This document shows, piece after piece, positions 60,401-64,000 of a DNA stretch of 64,000 bases (its first letter is position 1; every line of letters begins with the position of its first letter). A program made the translations under genes and the position numbers. Source of the DNA: Candidatus Onthomonas avicola (GTDB lineage: Bacteria > Bacillota > Clostridia > Oscillospirales > Oscillospiraceae); assembly GCA_018710845.1 (NCBI GenBank), contig DVJB01000062.1:115761-179760 (forward strand), in the 5' to 3' direction. Below the pieces are notes generated by a model. It made no database searches. It saw only the letters and a program-made list of their open reading frames with translations, and was not told where the DNA came from.

Positions 60401-63400
60401 AGGTAGCGCTCGCGGTTGGTCGTCCAGGCCAGGGACTCGTCCTCCCAGAGAGCGGTGAGGGTGGGCGCCGGCCCGCCCCGCCCGGGACAGCGGGAAAAGC
60501 GGACGCCGCAGCCGAGATAATGGCTCTCCACACACAGCCGGGAGAAGGCGGGATGGGCGGCGTAGCTCTCCCACGGGGCGAGGACCGGCCGCAGCAGCAG
60601 GCAGAGCCGCCCCTCAAACGGTACGTCCGCCCGCAGGGTGACCGTGCGCAGCTCGCCCGCGTGCAGCCGGTCCACCAGGACCTCCTCGGTGAGGAGATAG
60701 CCCTCTCCCCGCCAGGTGAGCGAGGCGCTGCCCGGCCCGTAGCGCCAGCGAAGGGCGTGGCCGGCCGCGGGACGGGGGAAGACCGTCTCCCGCCCGCCGC
60801 CGCGCTCCACGGCGATCTGCACGCCCTCTGGGTGGAGCACCGTGCTCTCGCCGCAGACGCTTTGCCCCGCGCCGCCGGCGGAGAAGAAGACCGCGTAGCC
60901 CCCGTTGGAGAGAATGCCCCAGATGGGGGCTTCCGCATCCAGTCCGCGCCCCACGCGTCTCCACGGCCGCCGCTCCTCCCGCCGCGGCTGGGTCCGGGGC
61001 GGAATCTCCCGCTCCGGGCGCAGGACGCTCGCGCCGACCGGCACCTTTTCCTGCAGCAGCTCCTGGTGGGCGCGCATGGCCGGCTCGTCAAAAAAGCGCC
61101 GGGCGGCGGGCTGCTGGCCCAGACAGTTATCCACAGCCAGGAGGCTCATGCCGAGGTGATGGGCCATCCAGGAGGGCACGATGAGCGGCCGGTGGGGCGC
61201 GCCGCCGCGCGCGTCGGTGAAATCGAGCGCCTCGTAGAGCCCGTACTTCCCCTCCGCGCCAAGCGCGCGCAGCCGCCGCAGGTTGGCCGCTGCCGTCCCC
61301 GGCTCGACCAGGAGGGCGAGGAAGGAGGAATACGGGGAGATCACCAGCTCCCGGTCCAAGCCGCGGTGCAGGCCGAGGGAGGCGACGCCATGGGCCTTGT
61401 ACTGATAGTTCTGCTGCGCATCGAGCGCGTAGTAGGCCGACTCTGAGATACCCCACGGGACGCCGGCCATGCGGCCGCGGCGCCGCTGCTGTGACAGACA
61501 GAAGCACAGGCTCTCGTAGAGCAGGGAGTCCTCATAACAGGGCAGAAAGAGCTGCGGCATCAGGTACTCAAACATGGTCCCCGTCCAGGAGGCCATGCCG
61601 GTATAGCGGCCCTGCCGGACCAGCGCGCGGGAGAGCTGGCGCCAGTGCTGCGCGGGCACCTCTCCCCGGGCCACGGCAAGGTAACTGGCGAGGCGCGCCT
61701 CGCTGGCCATCAGGTCGTAGTGATTGGGCTGGTACTGGCGGCGGACCAGGTCGTAGCCCACATAAAACAGGCCGCGCCCCCCGTCATAGAGGGCGGAAAA
61801 GTCCATCTCCTCCGCCAGCCGGGCCGCCCGGCCGGCAAGCCCCTCCTCCCCCAGCGTGCGCAGACCCGCCGACAGGGCGATCAGGCAGGCGCAGAGGTTT
61901 CCGCTGTCCACCGTAGAGATATACTCCGGCTGGAGCGGACGGGCAGTGCGGATGTCATACCAGTTGTAGAGGTGGCCGTGCCAGCGCGGGAGCGTCTCCA
62001 TTGTCTCCAGCTGGCGCGCGATCAGCTCCAGCGCGCGCGGGCACGGGGTCAGGCGGAGATCCAGCGCCGCGAGGCAGGCCAGCAGGGCCAGTCCAAGATT
62101 GGTCGGCGAGGTGCGCGGGGCGGCCCCCTTGTCCGGCAAGGCCTGAACATTGTCCGGGATGAGGTAGTGGAATTCCGGGCGAAGCCACTGGTCAAAATAG
62201 CGCCAGATCAGCGCCGCCTCGTGCAGCAGAAAAGCCCGGTCCTTTTGCGAGAGAGACGCCAGCCGGTCCGTCGGCCGCCCCAGTTTCCAGAAGAGCACCG
62301 GGCTGAGTAGCCACAGCAGGCCGAGCAGCGCCCCGGTGGGATGTCGTGCCAGGACCAGTGAGAGCAGTCCCGCCGTCACCGACGGCCAGAAGCGGCGGAG
62401 ACAGGCCGCAAAACTTCCCTTGGCTGCGCCGTTGCTCTGGTCGCTTGTGACCCAGTTGAGCAGGCGGCGGTGACTCACCGTCATCCGCCACAGGGCGGTC
62501 CAGAGAGCGCCAAGCGCCGTCGCGCTCTGCACCGGCAGAAACAAAATCTGTACCGCCGTGCGCAGCGCAGCGCCGGAGAGGCCGGCATAGAGCCCGGAGC
62601 GATAGCGGCGAAAGCTGCCCTTCCCGCGCCGGTAGAGCAGCTCGGCCATGGAGTAGAGCAGATTGGAGGCCGCGGAGGCCAGCGCGGTCAGCGCCGCCGC
62701 CGTGAACAGCGGGCCGCCCAGGCAGATGCCCAGCAGCAGTGCCAGCAGCGTGGCCGGGGGGACCAGCGACCGGCGGAGATTGTCCAGCAGTTTCCAGCGG
62801 TCCATGCGGCACAGGGGATTGCGCTCGCGCTCCCCCGCCGGGCCGCGCACCCACCGCCCGAGCCAGGGCAGCAGCTGCCAGTCGCCGCGAATCCAGCGGT
62901 GATAGCGGTCCAGCCAGCTGACCGCGTTGGACGGACAGGAGTCCATCAGCTCGACGCGGCTGAGATACCCGGTGCGCAGATAGGCCCCCTCCAGCAGGTC
63001 GTGGGAGAGAACGCGCCCCTCCGGCAGCCGTCCGTCCAGGCAGACGCCGAACGCCTCGACGTGGATCAGCCCCTTGCCCAGAAAGCTCGCGCGGTCGAAC
63101 AGGTCGTGGTAGAGATCACTGGCCGCGCTGCCGTAGGGGTCCAGCCCGCCCTGCGCGCCGAAGAGGCGGGCAAACCGTGTCGCGCCGGCGGAGCCCAGCT
63201 CCGGTTCCACGCGGGGCTGGAGGATGCCGTATCCCCGCGTCACAATCCTGCGCGCACGGTCCACGTGCGGCGCGTTGAGCGGGTGAAGCATCGCCCCGGC
63301 CATGCGCGTGACCGCGTTGACTGTCAGCACCGTATCCCGGTCGAGCACCAGCAAAAAGCGCACGCCGCGCAGCCGTTCGGCATCCCCGGCGACCGACTGT

Positions 63401-64000
63401 AAGGTGGTCGGCGCGCCGCGCAGCAGCCGGACCAGTTCCCCGATCGCCCCGCGCTTTCGTTCCCGGCCCTGGTAACAGCCCTCGCCCGGCCGGTACTCCG
63501 GCTCCCGGAACAAGAGGTGGAAAGCCCCGGAATAGCGGCGGTTGAGCGTCTCCACCCCGTCGCAGGCCTCTTCCAGCAGGGCGCGGTCCTCCTCCGTCAT
63601 CGGGTGCGGACGGTCGGGGAGGTCGGCCAGGATGCCGTATTCCACCTGGCTGCCCGCCCGTCGGTTGGTCAGGTAATACCGCTCCAGCCGGGCGATGAGA
63701 TCGTCCGCCGCGGCGCGGTCGGAGAGCAGAGAGACGATGACGCAGAGCGTCTTTCCCTCCGGCGGGACACCGTGGCGGAGTTCCATCCGGAAGATGGGCC
63801 GCGGCGGCACCAGGCGCAGCAGGAGAAAGTCCATCGCGTTTTTCCAGATCTCTGAGAGGGGCAGCAGGAAGAGCAGGATTGCCCACCATTGCCCGAGCGC
63901 AAAGCCGGCCCAGACGGACAGTCCGGTGGTCACCAGGGCCAGCAGCGAGAGATACCAGTCTCCGCGCTGTGCGCGCTCCGGACGCCCCAGCGGCTCACGG
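57460..64000 (-). CDS. Cyclic beta-1,2-glucan synthase-like GT/GH94 protein (5' end outside window)
   Basis: The frame is open to the window edge (upstream of the GTG at 63933 it continues REPLGRPERAQRGDWYLSLL), so at least 2,180 residues. N-terminal part: membrane helices, then a processive glycosyltransferase with LLVLDRDTVLTVNAVTRM (DxD) and DRYHRWIRGDWQLLPWLG (the acceptor motif), helices, then a glycoamylase-like domain (YISTVDSGNLCACLIALSAG). The C-terminal half is GH94-like with GDWNDGMNRLG near 58410. This is the NdvB/Cgs domain order; full enzymes are about 2,800 residues. It makes and cyclises beta-1,2-glucan, length set by the GH94 phosphorylase part. Confidence 0.9.
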   Translation of the reverse strand, partial: REPLGRPERAQRGDWYLSLLALVTTGLSVWAGFALGQWWAILLFLLPLSEIWKNAMDFLLLRLVPPRPIFRMELRHGVPPEGKTLCVIVSLLSDRAAADDLIARLERYYLTNRRAGSQVEYGILADLPDRPHPMTEEDRALLEEACDGVETLNRRYSGAFHLLFREPEYRPGEGCYQGRERKRGAIGELVRLLRGAPTTLQSVAGDAERLRGVRFLLVLDRDTVLTVNAVTRMAGAMLHPLNAPHVDRARRIVTRGYGILQPRVEPELGSAGATRFARLFGAQGGLDPYGSAASDLYHDLFDRASFLGKGLIHVEAFGVCLDGRLPEGRVLSHDLLEGAYLRTGYLSRVELMDSCPSNAVSWLDRYHRWIRGDWQLLPWLGRWVRGPAGERERNPLCRMDRWKLLDNLRRSLVPPATLLALLLGICLGGPLFTAAALTALASAASNLLYSMAELLYRRGKGSFRRYRSGLYAGLSGAALRTAVQILFLPVQSATALGALWTALWRMTVSHRRLLNWVTSDQSNGAAKGSFAACLRRFWPSVTAGLLSLVLARHPTGALLGLLWLLSPVLFWKLGRPTDRLASLSQKDRAFLLHEAALIWRYFDQWLRPEFHYLIPDNVQALPDKGAAPRTSPTNLGLALLACLAALDLRLTPCPRALELIARQLETMETLPRWHGHLYNWYDIRTARPLQPEYISTVDSGNLCACLIALSAGLRTLGEEGLAGRAARLAEEMDFSALYDGGRGLFYVGYDLVRRQYQPNHYDLMASEARLASYLAVARGEVPAQHWRQLSRALVRQGRYTGMASWTGTMFEYLMPQLFLPCYEDSLLYESLCFCLSQQRRRGRMAGVPWGISESAYYALDAQQNYQYKAHGVASLGLHRGLDRELVISPYSSFLALLVEPGTAAANLRRLRALGAEGKYGLYEALDFTDARGGAPHRPLIVPSWMAHHLGMSLLAVDNCLGQQPAARRFFDEPAMRAHQELLQEKVPVGASVLRPEREIPPRTQPRREERRPWRRVGRGLDAEAPIWGILSNGGYAVFFSAGGAGQSVCGESTVLHPEGVQIAVERGGGRETVFPRPAAGHALRWRYGPGSASLTWRGEGYLLTEEVLVDRLHAGELRTVTLRADVPFEGRLCLLLRPVLAPWESYAAHPAFSRLCVESHYLGCGVRFSRCPGRGGPAPTLTALWEDESLAWTTNRERYLACGSIRHAPREGTVIDPCLALEQTLSLSAGQTVTLRLALAAGDREESRLTAQGLLALRRHNPANLAQSLARRLSLSGGEITAAFCLLARLLSPGSLGQEGRVEGQESLWPLGISGDLPLAVLFVSGEETGQALRLAALHTFLRRLGFAFDLALLLPEAGDYRQTLRRGLTEGLQTLGAEGQLGARGGIHLLSEPRDRWEPVLGMATLILRPGERLRQREDCPGTDAPQMESRPPAGPLAWHWGEASFQLETGGGLPVLRWSHILTNGALGWRCDEAGTGHLWYQNAQMGQITPWQNDPTAVSGPEDLLCRWAEGEVSLFARRDGYPVTVTYGPGYASWEKRFAGRHITLTASIPPDGCTRWFHIQAEGTAPGDRLIWRFAPKLAHRDSHRHWVRAHGCPGGLMLENPAGTLSGNTLFLFASREPEGWSMRRGVLELRCALETELTLTAGMERPGAVSAARAEALREETERWWLRWTASLTVHTLEPALDHYLSFWGRYQTLAGRMLARSGLYQCGGAYGFRDQLQDALALLPFDRETVRAHLRRAARHQFREGDVMHWWHPALAGGAARGVRTRISDDLLWLPYALGRWVEETGDLSLLSETEPYLQGRPLEDGEEERYEACPPTGERDSLYRHAVQAIECVLNRGVGEHGLCRMGAGDWNDGMNRLGIRGRGESVWLTWFLSWTLRLFGPLCAQMGETDRSKRYAALADRLAAEAGRAWDGGWYLRAYDDDGRPVGSHRCDECAIDSLSQSFAVLAPGPDPALARRAVCAAADRLYDRRLQLARLLDPPFHGQSDPGYIRSYPPGVRENGGQYTHAACWLALALLKAGERETGAELLLDLLPERHSSEIYRAEPYVLAGDVYTAPGQEGRGGWSWYTGAAGWFCQTATRSLLGLRLCGGALVCRPNLPNCWPGYTACWRGEHFTLEIEVTRGEEPALTMDGAPWEGGVPLEGLRGRHVLRCVLPPAAKNGGTTAEKDV

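Overview
The window is about 60% G+C, densely coded, and comes from an endospore-forming member of the class Clostridia. It carries spoIIGA-sigE, sigG, both dipicolinate synthase subunits (dpaA, dpaB), a SpoIVFB-like protease, a SigH-like sigma factor, class A RNase P RNA and Firmicutes-type sigma-A promoters. The combination of high GC, a glutaminyl-tRNA synthetase and this gene repertoire suggests an Oscillospiraceae-like gut Clostridium; I cannot name the genus from sequence alone.

Layout. 1-5.0 kb (minus): murD drives an operon of three overlapping M42 aminopeptidase paralogues and an Alr/methionine gamma-lyase-like gene cut by the window edge. 5.1-5.9 kb: ybjQ-like gene and rnpB. 6-15.5 kb (minus): yebC, trmK-nif3, two small Zn/Cys proteins, a sigH-like sigma gene, ruvCAB, a spoIVFA/spoIVFB-like pair and gltX. 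15.8 kb: tRNA-Thr(CGU). 15.9-17.5 kb: the scar of a deleted AgrC-type kinase/CPBP-protease cassette. 17.6-24.9 kb (plus): ogt, a two-component system with a BceAB-like ABC exporter, then a WYL regulator coupled to a GyrI-zinc-ribbon protein. 25-30 kb: glnS, a membrane Mrr-like nuclease, NUDIX, AI-2E and DUF1622 proteins. 30-37 kb (minus): sigG, a lipoprotein gene, sigE, spoIIGA, a glycosyltransferase, dpaB and dpaA. 38-39 kb: FMN riboswitch plus ribU. 40-44 kb: LexA-boxed dinB fused in one operon with a zinc ABC importer. 44-48 kb (minus): gpsA, plsY, der, rpmF, yceD. 49-52 kb: rluA-family synthase, a solitary binding protein, thioesterase and YbaK. 53-64 kb (minus): ymfF/ymfH-lgt-folD and a giant cyclic beta-1,2-glucan synthase-like gene that runs off the window.

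The most unusual signal is non-coding. Two intergenic elements (8904-9180 and 37213-37503), plus a shortened third copy near 12.9 kb, share a series of hairpins whose stems differ by compensatory changes, while one 15-nt hairpin loop is identical. Each of the two full elements is bracketed by an exact direct duplication of a local terminator-like hairpin. I do not recognise this family; it looks like a structured-RNA or MITE-like repeat that sits at transcription terminators. A second theme is hairpins whose 3' arm contains the Shine-Dalgarno sequence, upstream of sigG and of the spoIVFA-like gene. No CRISPR array, prophage or complete insertion sequence was seen.
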